This document shows positions 29,539 through 37,816 of a stretch of DNA of 64,000 nucleotides, in pieces. Made by a program: the position numbers and the translations under genes. The notes beneath the pieces are model-generated. The model worked only from the letters and a program-made list of their open reading frames with translations, ran no database searches and was not told the origin of the DNA. Within the stretch, counting starts at the first letter, position 1. Each line of letters opens with the position of its first letter. The DNA comes from JAIROC01 sp031553535 (GTDB lineage Bacteria; Bacteroidota; Bacteroidia; Bacteroidales; WCHB1-69): the NCBI GenBank assembly GCA_031553535.1, contig JAVBLM010000001.1:62001-126000 (forward strand), given 5' to 3'.

Positions 29539-29640
29539 CAAAGAAAGTAATATACTGAAAAGAAAATATTCTATTTATTTTAACGTTTCTACATTTAAGA
29601 TAAATAGTTTCAGCATGAACTGACTAATATATAAAATCCA

Positions 29641-31794
29641 ATGATATACTCTTCTTTAAAAAAACAATGTTTTATTATAATAATAGTCTTTGGATGTCTA
29701 ATCCGAACAAGTTTGGCCCAAGAATCCCTGACAGGACTATATAAGAATGAAGTTATCGAAAATGCATATAAGCAATTATTGAAAAACAGGCATAAAAGTA
29801 CTTTATTTATTTACTATGAACCTGTATCAATTCCCTTTATTGACGATTTTTCAAATTATAGAGGATATCCGGATACCGCTTTATGGATTGGCAATCAAGC
29901 TTTCGTTAATCAAAGTTTTGCTCTTAACCCTCCTACTATCGGTTGTGTTACTCTAGATGCAGTAGACGGAAAAGGACATATATACGAACATGCTTCCAAA
30001 GACCAATTTCCCGCAGATACATTGCTTTCCAGACCCATACGATTGGATTCCATATTCTCTCCTTTGCCCCGTGCACTTACTCCTGCTGATTCTGTATCTT
30101 TGTTTTTCTTTTATCAACCCGGAGGAGGAGATGGCAAACCATGGGAGAAATTAGGGGATGCTCCCGAAAAGCATGATTCTTTGATTTTGGAATTCGGATA
30201 TCAAACCGGTAACACTACATTGCTGTACTACACGATGGAATGGATGTTTTTGCCCGATACCGTATATAGTGGGGATACCGTTTACAGCTATTGCAACCCG
30301 GATTTGTTTATCATTTCGGAACAGGATTACCTTCCCGGCGATTCGATTGAATTGCCATGTGATTCGGTTACAACATTTGAAACGGCATGGGAACAAGTCT
30401 GGTATTCGATGGGAATGGACTTAAGTTCATTCGTTGATACTTTTGGTGTTTACTTTCGGCAAGTACGGATTCCGATTACAGACACTAAATACTTTAACCC
30501 TGGATTTCAATTCCGGTTCCGGAATTATGCTTCGCTGGAATTCGACAATGGCAGCCCTTATTGGGGAAGTAATGTCGATTTCTGGAATATTGATTATATA
30601 CGTTTAGATCGAGCTCTTCTTGCTCAAGACAGCATAATTGATGATGTCGCGATCGTAGATAATCCGGGAAGCATACTTAGTAAGTATACAGCCATGCCTT
30701 GGAATCAGTTCAAAGATAACCAAAGTGGTGAGTTGCGTTCCGAGTTTAAATTAAAGCTCACGAATTTATACAACCAGACAAAAAACACCACCTATCATTA
30801 CGAGGTCTTCGATAATGGGGGAAATATCATTGGAAACTATAATGGGGGAACTCAAAACCTGGATCCTTTCTATTCATCCGGATATCAGACTGCTTCAGTA
30901 CATGCTACCCCTCCTGTTGTAGATATCACCTTTCCCACTACCACAACAGATAGCGTTGAAATATTAATCCAACATGTATTTAAAGAAGGAGGGAGCGGAG
31001 ATAACAACCAGAAAAATGATACTGCCGTTTTTCTGCAAAAATTTTACAATTACTTTGCTTACGATGACGGAACACCGGAAGCAGGGTACATCGTTTCTTC
31101 TTCCGTTAACCCATATAAAACATCTATGGGGCTACAATTTGTATTAAATAAGCCCGATACATTACGGGCCATAGATATATATGTGAACCATACGTTGGAT
31201 GAAGTTTCCGGTTTTGATTTTAATCTTACCGTTTGGAATGATAATAATGGAAAACCAGGAGACGAAATATACAAATCGCTTATCCAGCAAGAGTTTAATA
31301 ATAATCTGTATGGATTTCAACGATTTTATATGGATGAACCGATCCGGGTTTCCGGGAAGATTTACATTGGCTACCAAACAACAGGTGGAAAGTTCCTGAA
31401 CGTAGGTTTTGATCAAAACAATAACAACAGCCAACATGTATTTTGGAGAGCAAACGGAGATTGGTCAGGGAGTTTTCTGGCAGGGACACCCATGCTGCGC
31501 CCCGTATTAGGAAGAGAATTTGAACGTACCTCCATTTCTGAAAAAGTGACAGATCTGAACGCAAGAATTTACCCTAATCCGGCAAAAGAACAACTATACA
31601 TTGAGCTTTTACAAGAGATGCAGCATGAAAACATTACTATGATAATTTACTCTGTTACGGGGCAAAAGATATATGAGAATTCGTACACTCCGGAGATTTC
31701 ACTTTCCGGTTACGCTCCCGGATTTTACATCTTACGATTAACCGACATCAAACAAAACCGTACCGCTACGCACAAATTCTTGATTTCAAGGTAG
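29641..31794 (+). CDS. T9SS-secreted protein, uncharacterised
   Basis: 717 residues. A signal peptide spans ~1-26 (hydrophobic IIIIVFGCLI, cleavage after SLAQ). Residues ~60-340 are a beta-rich region with repeated 'PFIDDFSNYRGYPDTALW' and 'WNIDYIRLD' features, resembling jelly-roll segments of large Bacteroidota surface proteins. A second beta-sandwich spans ~480-625 (FAYDDGTPEAGY, DIYVNHTLDEVSGFDFNLTVW). The end is a T9SS sorting domain (IYPNPAKEQ, APGFYILRL). The TlyA-type gene starts one base after the stop codon. Confidence 0.82.
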   Translation: MIYSSLKKQCFIIIIVFGCLIRTSLAQESLTGLYKNEVIENAYKQLLKNRHKSTLFIYYEPVSIPFIDDFSNYRGYPDTALWIGNQAFVNQSFALNPPTIGCVTLDAVDGKGHIYEHASKDQFPADTLLSRPIRLDSIFSPLPRALTPADSVSLFFFYQPGGGDGKPWEKLGDAPEKHDSLILEFGYQTGNTTLLYYTMEWMFLPDTVYSGDTVYSYCNPDLFIISEQDYLPGDSIELPCDSVTTFETAWEQVWYSMGMDLSSFVDTFGVYFRQVRIPITDTKYFNPGFQFRFRNYASLEFDNGSPYWGSNVDFWNIDYIRLDRALLAQDSIIDDVAIVDNPGSILSKYTAMPWNQFKDNQSGELRSEFKLKLTNLYNQTKNTTYHYEVFDNGGNIIGNYNGGTQNLDPFYSSGYQTASVHATPPVVDITFPTTTTDSVEILIQHVFKEGGSGDNNQKNDTAVFLQKFYNYFAYDDGTPEAGYIVSSSVNPYKTSMGLQFVLNKPDTLRAIDIYVNHTLDEVSGFDFNLTVWNDNNGKPGDEIYKSLIQQEFNNNLYGFQRFYMDEPIRVSGKIYIGYQTTGGKFLNVGFDQNNNNSQHVFWRANGDWSGSFLAGTPMLRPVLGREFERTSISEKVTDLNARIYPNPAKEQLYIELLQEMQHENITMIIYSVTGQKIYENSYTPEISLSGYAPGFYILRLTDIKQNRTATHKFLISR

Positions 31795-31795
31795 A

Positions 31796-32611
31796 GTGAC
31801 AAAAGAACGACTTGATATATTGCTTGTTCAACAAGGATTTTTTACTTCCCGTGAAAAAGCATCCGAAGCAATCAAGGCCGGTGTTGTGTATGTAAACAAT
31901 AAGCTGATTGAAAAACCCGGAACCAAAGTCGATGCAAATACAACTATTACTGTTGAATCCGGATCATTACCCTATGTAAGCAAAGGAGGCCTAAAACTCG
32001 AAAAGGGAATAAAAACCTTTTCGATAGATTTTGTTGATAAAATAATATTGGATGTGGGCTGCTCTACAGGAGGATTTGCAGATTGTGCACTGCAACATGG
32101 AGCTCAATTTGTGTATGGTATTGATGTAGGATCTAATCAATTAGATAAAACCTTGTCATCTTGTCCGAAATTAAAGTCCATCGAGAATTTACATGTAAAG
32201 GATTTGCAAGCTAAGCACCTTGACGAAAAAAAAATGGATGGGATTGTTATGGATGTTTCGTTTATTTCTTCCACACAGGTTTTTCCATTTATTTTACCCT
32301 TTCTAAAAAAAGACGGTTTTTTGTTTACACTTATCAAACCTCAATTTGAATTGGATAGCTCCGCCCTTGACCGTCATGGTATTGTTCGCAACACCAAAGG
32401 CCAGATTGCTGCCATTGAGCGTGTTTTATCGGCGGCAAAAGGATTGAACCTATATTTACAAAATATAGATTATGCACCTTTGATGACCTATAAAAAGAAT
32501 ATAGAATATATTGCATTATTTCGATTCACGGATAATAAATTCTCGGAAAACTTACACAGTCTGGTTAACCAGGCCATGGAAGAAAAAGCCAAAATGAAAA
32601 AAGAAATATAA
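31796..32611 (+). CDS. tlyA: TlyA family rRNA 2'-O-methyltransferase
   Basis: 271 residues from GTG 31796, one base after the preceding TAG. An N-terminal S4 RNA-binding domain (residues ~3-62, from RLDILLVQQGFFTSREKA) precedes an FtsJ-like SAM-dependent methyltransferase (LDVGCSTGGFADCALQHGA, VMDVSFIS, LIKPQFE). Family members methylate 2'-hydroxyls of cytidines in 16S and 23S rRNA; some are annotated as haemolysin A without good reason. Expression is probably coupled to the upstream secreted-protein gene. Confidence 0.93.
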   Translation: MTKERLDILLVQQGFFTSREKASEAIKAGVVYVNNKLIEKPGTKVDANTTITVESGSLPYVSKGGLKLEKGIKTFSIDFVDKIILDVGCSTGGFADCALQHGAQFVYGIDVGSNQLDKTLSSCPKLKSIENLHVKDLQAKHLDEKKMDGIVMDVSFISSTQVFPFILPFLKKDGFLFTLIKPQFELDSSALDRHGIVRNTKGQIAAIERVLSAAKGLNLYLQNIDYAPLMTYKKNIEYIALFRFTDNKFSENLHSLVNQAMEEKAKMKKEI

Positions 32612-32778
32612 TATTCCACTATCTGCAAACGGAATACAGTAAAATAAAGCGCTCGGATATAGATAGAATATTCAATAAAGCAAAACAATTGTTTTTTTCT
32701 TTATACCCATCCTTCAATATCTGTATTCTCCTCTAACGTATACTGGTTTCGCCGGAATGCAAAAGGTTATTGCATCTC

Positions 32779-32988
32779 TGCTCGGAGGTTTCAGGAAGAT
32801 CCAAAAGATTCAAACTATTTGGTTTGGAAGTTTCGGGAACACCAGAAAGTCCCAAACCATTCGGTTTGAAGGTTTCTGAAACACCAGAAAGTCCCAAACC
32901 ATTCGGTTTGAAGATTTCTGAAACACCAGAAAGTATCAAACCATTTGGTTTGGAGGCTTCGGAAAATACCCGTTCATGCCAAACTTAG
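32779..32988. repeat. Tandem array of 42-bp units (array 4), about five copies
   Basis: Three near-identical 42-bp units (32821-32862, 32863-32904, 32905-32946) lie between two degenerate ones (32779-32820 and from 32947). Each junction carries CAAACC-attc-GGTTTG, and each unit an internal TTTCTG...CAGAAA stem. In the diverged units the bases change but pairing is largely kept. No flank similarity to elements 1 and 2 was found. It lies between the TlyA gene and tRNA-Val. Confidence 0.85.
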
Positions 32989-33111
32989 CGTATTGATGCT
33001 TTAAAACCTTTCAATTTATACCCCGATTCATGCCGCTTATTATCCTGAACCTGATTTTTTCTCCTTGATAAATAATCTCTTGTGTTATTTTAATCTAAAA
33101 AACACAAAAGA

Positions 33112-33144
33112 TTTGGTTTTCTATCAAAAAAAAGTATACTTTTG
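33112..33144 (+). promoter_or_regulatory. tRNA-Val promoter (TTTG-N21-TACTTTTG)
   Basis: TTTG (33112-33115) and TACTTTTG (33137-33144) are separated by 21 bp. The mature tRNA starts 14 bp downstream. Confidence 0.6.
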
Positions 33145-33157
33145 CAATCTCAAACAC

Positions 33158-33235
33158 GGGAGTTTAGCTCAGCTGGTTTAGAGCATCTGCCTTACAAGCA
33201 GAGGGTCACTGGTTCGAATCCAGTAACTCCCACCA
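33158..33235 (+). tRNA. tRNA-Val (anticodon TAC), CCA encoded
   Basis: Acceptor GGGAGTT pairs perfectly with AACTCCC (33225-33231), the discriminator is A, and CCA is encoded at 33233-33235. The anticodon stem TCTGC/GCAGA encloses loop CTTACAA, giving TAC. The T-arm CTGGTTCGAATCCAG is perfect. Confidence 0.97.
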
Positions 33236-33298
33236 AAAAGGATCTGATTATCGAGGATACTCCATCTGTACAAGTAAAATAATCAGAAACATAAAAAG

Positions 33299-33925
33299 AT
33301 GAATATCATTCTTAACCATTTCCCAACTCTTACTGACAGGCAAATACAGCAAATAGAACATTTGCAGGAATTATATGCTTATTGGAATACACAGATCAAT
33401 GTAATCTCTCGAAAAGATATTGATAATCTGTATATCAATCACGTTCTGCATTCGTTAAGTATTGCCAAGTTGGTTTCTTTTAAGAATCAAACTGCTGTCT
33501 TAGATGTCGGAACCGGTGGAGGATTCCCCGGCATTCCTTTAGCCATATTGTTTCCTTATGCAAACTTTCACCTGATCGATTCTATCGGAAAGAAAGTAAA
33601 AGTTGCGCAGGCCGTTGCACAGGAATTGGAACTTTCCAACGTGGAGTGTACGCAAATTCGTGCAGAACAACTAAATCATGAATATGATTTTATCGTTAGC
33701 CGGGCTGTTACTTCCCTGCCTGTTTTCTATAACTGGGTAAAGAAAAGAATTGCTTCAAAATCATTTAATCCTATTAATAATGGGATCTTATACCTAAAAG
33801 GAGGAGATATAAATGATGAAATAAAGCAAATTCCACGTCAGGCAATTACTTATCCTATCAGTACATGGTTTGAAGAAAGTTATTTTCTGGAGAAATATAT
33901 TGTTCATATTCCTTTTTCAAGATAA
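33299..33925 (+). CDS. rsmG: 16S rRNA (guanine-N7)-methyltransferase G
   Basis: 208 residues. A Rossmann SAM methyltransferase whose motif I is VLDVGTGGGFPGIPLA (~residues 69-84), the RsmG/GidB signature. FHLIDSIGKKVKVAQAV follows as motif II, and SRAVTSLP as the family's catalytic-region motif. It methylates N7 of G527 (E. coli numbering) in 16S rRNA. Length is normal. It lies between tRNA-Val and a family B repeat. Confidence 0.96.
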   Translation: MNIILNHFPTLTDRQIQQIEHLQELYAYWNTQINVISRKDIDNLYINHVLHSLSIAKLVSFKNQTAVLDVGTGGGFPGIPLAILFPYANFHLIDSIGKKVKVAQAVAQELELSNVECTQIRAEQLNHEYDFIVSRAVTSLPVFYNWVKKRIASKSFNPINNGILYLKGGDINDEIKQIPRQAITYPISTWFEESYFLEKYIVHIPFSR

Positions 33926-34090
33926 ACAACCCTATTTTATCGGTTTTATCTTGCTTATTCGTTTACTTGTAATACAAAAAGCAGAAAGGAATAATCAACT
34001 CAACAGTTAAACAACTAAATTATAACTTCCTGTAACTTCATTTAACTTGCGTAACTTCTGTTAGTATTATTACAGAAACTTTAAATAAGT
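33926..34090. repeat. Family B repeat copy (single arm)
   Basis: 34023-34059 carries TAACTTCCTGTAACTTCATTTAACTTGCGTAACTTCT, the right-arm type of the 13875-14039 element. Upstream, TTTTATCGGTTTTATC (33934-33950) is shared with 49797-49840 and, inverted, with 35265-35300. No gene. Confidence 0.7.
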
Positions 34091-34107
34091 TCATTACAAT
34101 ATGGGGA

Positions 34108-34134
34108 TTGTTTGTTGTATTTAATGTATCTTTG
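34108..34134 (+). promoter_or_regulatory. Candidate promoter of the NdpA-like gene
   Basis: TATCTTTG (34127-34134), an excellent -7 match, with TTG at 34108-34110 (16-bp spacing, short). The ATG is 60 bp downstream. Confidence 0.5.
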
Positions 34135-34194
34135 CCGTATAAAAATAAATAGTATTGCATAAACATGCAATAAATGATTATCAGTTGATTCAGG

Positions 34195-35226
34195 ATGGAA
34201 GAAACGACAATACAGCAGGTTGTTCTGCATAAAGTTGGAAATAAAAACAATGAAGAAGGAGTGTTTTTTTCAGATACTCCGTTGATTGTGGATGAAAGGC
34301 TAAATGAAGTTTTTCTTGACTATTTTCTTTTGCCTTTTAAGTCTGAAGAATACTTCAATTTTTATCATGAAGAAGGATTGGAGCACAATGAGGTTTATAA
34401 AATAATATCGGAAATCTTTGATGATCATCGAAAGTTATTTGAATATTCCATAAAACTTGCCGAGCGTCTGTATGAATGGAGCACGCACCCTAAAATCAGG
34501 GGAGGAGAATTTTATGTGGCTTATTTTAAGGATTATCTTGTCAACGACCAGGCTGTAGATGCTATCGGTTTCTTCAAATCGGAAAACAAGGATACTTTTT
34601 TAAAGGTTCTTCCTTCCGAAGGTGGTTTTTCAATTGAAGTGGACAGGGGATCTAATGTAAATAAACTGGATAAAGGTTGCCTGGTATTTAATCTTGAAAA
34701 AGAACAAGGGTATATTGTATCTATTGTCGACAATATCAATAAAGGGACGGAGGCCCAGTACTGGACAGATGATTTCTTGCATCTTCGCCAACGTCAGGAT
34801 GAATATTATAATACCCAGAATGTATTGACTTTGACAAAGAATTTTATTACAAAAGAACTTCCCCAACAATTTGAGATCAGCAAAGCCGACCAGGTAGATT
34901 TGCTTAATAGGTCTGTTAACTTCTTCAAAAAGAATGATAGCTTTGACATGGAAGAATTCACCAACGAAGTTATTGGACAACCTGATATAATAGACAACTT
35001 TACCCGATTTAAATCGGATTACCAAAAGGAATATGAATTGGAAATTGCAGACACTTTTGATATTTCCGAGAGTGCCGTTAAGAAACAGGCGCGGGTTTTT
35101 AAAAGTGTTATTAAATTAGACAAGAATTTTCACATTTATGTTCACGGAAACCGGGAACTGATCGAACAGGGAATGGATGAAAATGGCAGAAAATATTATA
35201 AGATCTATTATCAGGAAGAGAATTAA
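34195..35226 (+). CDS. Nucleoid-associated protein (NdpA/YejK family)
   Basis: 343 residues. The sequence fits the 37-kDa nucleoid-associated family: N-terminal IQQVVLHKVGNK, then a helical region with LEHNEVYKIISEIFDD, and a central GGEFYVAYFKDYLVNDQAVDAIGFFKSENKDTF segment corresponding to the YejK 'v.....a.G.fKsE' strand. It has no catalytic motif. Family members bind DNA without strong sequence preference and coat the nucleoid. Standing alone between two family B repeats, it probably has its own promoter. Confidence 0.85.
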   Translation: MEETTIQQVVLHKVGNKNNEEGVFFSDTPLIVDERLNEVFLDYFLLPFKSEEYFNFYHEEGLEHNEVYKIISEIFDDHRKLFEYSIKLAERLYEWSTHPKIRGGEFYVAYFKDYLVNDQAVDAIGFFKSENKDTFLKVLPSEGGFSIEVDRGSNVNKLDKGCLVFNLEKEQGYIVSIVDNINKGTEAQYWTDDFLHLRQRQDEYYNTQNVLTLTKNFITKELPQQFEISKADQVDLLNRSVNFFKKNDSFDMEEFTNEVIGQPDIIDNFTRFKSDYQKEYELEIADTFDISESAVKKQARVFKSVIKLDKNFHIYVHGNRELIEQGMDENGRKYYKIYYQEEN

Positions 35227-35239
35227 GAAACAAAACGAA

Positions 35240-35400
35240 ATAATACATAACATGGAGTAAGCAGGAAGGATAAAACCGATAAAATAGATAAAGCCGATAA
35301 AAAGCAGAAAAACTATTTATAATTTATAGTTTATAATTTTGAACTAGTTTCACTAACCACTATTCCTGTAAATTCATTTAACTTGTGAACTTCTATTATA
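35240..35400. repeat. Family B repeat copy (diverged)
   Basis: 35268-35305 (ATAAAACCGATAAAATAGAT...) is the reverse complement of a segment at 49797-49848. 35361-35394 is a degenerate copy of the AACTTC arm. No gene. Confidence 0.65.
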
Positions 35401-35429
35401 TTGCCTGAAACTATAACTCCCTCCCTGTT

Positions 35430-36815
35430 TTATCTTCCTACTATTCTTTTTACTTTATTGAAATATTTGAACGGAGCATATTTTACCGGCAAATCAATCC
35501 ACGTAGGAGTGTTTACGATAGCCCGCCTGTTGCTGAATGAAAGGAAACTCTCCCTACCGTGGTATTTTCCAAGTCCGCTGTTGCCTACTCCTCCAAAAGG
35601 CAAATGAGCGTTGGTAAAATGCATGAGCGTATCGTTGATACAGCCTCCTCCGGAAGTTGTTCTCGATAAAATATCCTTCGCCTTTTTGCTTTTTCCGAAG
35701 TAATAGAATGACAAAGGCTTCTCGCGCGTATTAATATAGTCAACAGGTTCGTTTATATTCTTAAAAGTCATTACCGGTAAAATCGGCCCGAATATTTCTT
35801 CCTGCATAACAGGAAAGTCCGGATGTATATTAGTAATAATAGTAGGGGAAATGTATTTCTCCGCTTTGTCTATTTTTCCGCCGTAAATGATAGAACCGTG
35901 TTTCATTAAATTCTCCAGTCGATCCATCGCTTGTGAATTAATAATACGGGGATAATATTTACTTTCTTTACAGTCTTTCCCAAACATACCTTCAATAGCG
36001 TTAATCATCTTTTTGATCAATTCATCTTTTATGTCTTGATGAACAAATAAATAATCCGGAGCAATACAGGTTTGTCCGGCATTAATTGTTTTTCCCCAGA
36101 TGATTCGTTTTGCGGCAATATCAAGATTTGCGTCGAGATCAACAATACAAGGACTTTTCCCTCCTAATTCCAATACAACGGGAGTGAGGTATTGCGAAGC
36201 CGCTTTCATAACTACTTTTCCTAAACTTGGACTTCCCGTAAAGAAAATGATATCAAATCGTTGTTGTAAAAGCATGGTATTGACATCCCGGTTCCCTTGC
36301 GTTATTGCAACATAATTATTATCAAAGGTCTCAAGGATTAACTTATTTATGGCATTGGCAACATTAGGTGTGTAAGGAGATGCTTTTAAAACACTACAAC
36401 AACCGGCAGATATGGAGCCAATCAAAGGATTTATTAATAGCTGGAATGGATAGTTCCATGGAGAGATAATCAAGGAAAGACCAAGAGGTTCATAAATAAT
36501 CTTACTGGCAGATGGTTTTAGAAAAAGAGGCGTGGGTACTCTTTTAGCTTTTGCCCAATTCTTTAGATGTTTGATATGGTTGTTGATCTCCTGTAAGACA
36601 ACGCTTATCTCCGTAAGATAAGCTTCTTCGTATGATTTGTGCAGATCTTCCCAGAGAGCATTGGTTATCTGTTTTTCATATTTTAAGATATTTACTTTTA
36701 GCTTTTTTAGTTGATCGATCCGGAATGAGATATCCTTTGTTCGGTTGGTCGCAAAGAAAAGGCGCTGCCGTTTTAGTATATCTTCAATTTCATTTAATGT
36801 TGTTTCTGTCGTCAT
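35430..36815 (-). CDS. Aldehyde dehydrogenase (ALDH3-like)
   Basis: 461 residues, NAD(P)-dependent. The general base Glu216 lies in VVLELGGKS and the nucleophile Cys250 in NAGQTCIAPDY. ISPWNYPFQLLINPLIGSISAG is the coenzyme and substrate-entrance region, and EEIFGPILPV is near the C-terminus. The short length and hydrophobic tail (PTWIDLPVKYAPFKYFNKVKRIVG) are like class 3 ALDHs that oxidise medium- or long-chain fatty aldehydes. It starts 10 bp after the SDR gene upstream, so the pair may work on the same alcohol-aldehyde-acid series. Confidence 0.93.
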   Translation of the reverse strand: MTTETTLNEIEDILKRQRLFFATNRTKDISFRIDQLKKLKVNILKYEKQITNALWEDLHKSYEEAYLTEISVVLQEINNHIKHLKNWAKAKRVPTPLFLKPSASKIIYEPLGLSLIISPWNYPFQLLINPLIGSISAGCCSVLKASPYTPNVANAINKLILETFDNNYVAITQGNRDVNTMLLQQRFDIIFFTGSPSLGKVVMKAASQYLTPVVLELGGKSPCIVDLDANLDIAAKRIIWGKTINAGQTCIAPDYLFVHQDIKDELIKKMINAIEGMFGKDCKESKYYPRIINSQAMDRLENLMKHGSIIYGGKIDKAEKYISPTIITNIHPDFPVMQEEIFGPILPVMTFKNINEPVDYINTREKPLSFYYFGKSKKAKDILSRTTSGGGCINDTLMHFTNAHLPFGGVGNSGLGKYHGRESFLSFSNRRAIVNTPTWIDLPVKYAPFKYFNKVKRIVGR

Positions 36816-36825
36816 TTGATATGTT

Positions 36826-37629
36826 TTATTTTTTGTGTCCTGTAAATTGATCCATTGTATTATACATTCCCATTACATTTCCCACTAACCAGTCAAACCA
36901 TCGAATGGGAAGTATCCCTTCACAAAACCGTATAAAACGCATTGAAAAGGGCATGCTCAGGGAGATCCTGTTCTTTTCAATAGCACGGATAATCCGCTTG
37001 GCTACTTTTTCTGCGTCCAAGATAGGAATGCGGGATTTAACACCATCAAACATCCCTGTATTAATGTAATAAGGATTCACCGTGGTAATATGTACATTAG
37101 TCTTGAGCTTTTTCATCTCCAGGCGAACACTGTCAGACCATCCGATCGCAGCCCATTTACTGGCAGCATATACCGACATTTTAGGATTGGATATCAATCC
37201 CGCAAGGGATGCAATATTACAAATATGCCCACGATTGTTGCTTATCATTTCCGGTAAAAATTCCAAGGAAACATGCATGGGAGCTAAAGAATTAACATAC
37301 ATTGTGTCTGCTATATCTTTATGGTTATGATCATGGAAATATTTCCCTACAACAATACCTGCATTGTTGATGAGAATATCGATCCCACCAACATCTTTCT
37401 TTACTTCAACGGCAGCTTCCATAATCTGTTCAAGACTGGAAACATCAACACGATAGGCATGAACATTCCCAAACATGGATAATTCCGCAACTGTCCTGTT
37501 TATTTTAGAGGGGTTATTTCCCCAGATAATTAATTCACCCTTGCGCTCTAAAACTAATTTCCCCATAATCTTACCTATACCGGAAGTTCCGCCTGTAATT
37601 AGAACTTTTTTCCCTTTGAACTCACTCAT
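36826..37629 (-). CDS. Short-chain dehydrogenase/reductase
   Basis: 267 residues, classical SDR. The cofactor loop GGTSGIGK starts at residue 13, with NNAG at 88-91. The catalytic Ser141, Tyr154 and Lys158 lie in the ASLAG and YAASK segments. The extended C-terminus with RFCEGILPIRWFDWLVG resembles lipid- or retinol-type SDRs of the DHRS7/SDRE family. The first gene of an operon with the ALDH. A TATTTTTG box is at 37676-37683 on the minus strand. Confidence 0.93.
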   Translation of the reverse strand: MSEFKGKKVLITGGTSGIGKIMGKLVLERKGELIIWGNNPSKINRTVAELSMFGNVHAYRVDVSSLEQIMEAAVEVKKDVGGIDILINNAGIVVGKYFHDHNHKDIADTMYVNSLAPMHVSLEFLPEMISNNRGHICNIASLAGLISNPKMSVYAASKWAAIGWSDSVRLEMKKLKTNVHITTVNPYYINTGMFDGVKSRIPILDAEKVAKRIIRAIEKNRISLSMPFSMRFIRFCEGILPIRWFDWLVGNVMGMYNTMDQFTGHKK

Positions 37630-37792
37630 GGCTTTTTAATTAACTTGTGTAACTTTGGTTAATAAATAGTATATACAAAAATAATGCAATAATAAATACA
37701 GGAAGAAAGATTATAATAGTTGTTCCTATATGAATTTATTCATTCCAATGCTTTTTTGTAGTTTAATTTATAGTTACTGTTAAAAAAGAAAG

Positions 37793-37800
37793 TACTTTTG
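37793..37800 (+). promoter_or_regulatory. Candidate -7 box of nadB (TACTTTTG)
   Basis: TACTTTTG 16 bp before the nadB ATG, a typical short Bacteroidota leader. The -33 element is not clear. Confidence 0.5.
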
Positions 37801-37816
37801 TAAAAATAAGAACCAA

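Noticed and set aside
32733..32988. Short repeat ORFs on both strands in array 4
   Set aside because: Array-derived open frames, better explained by structured repeats.
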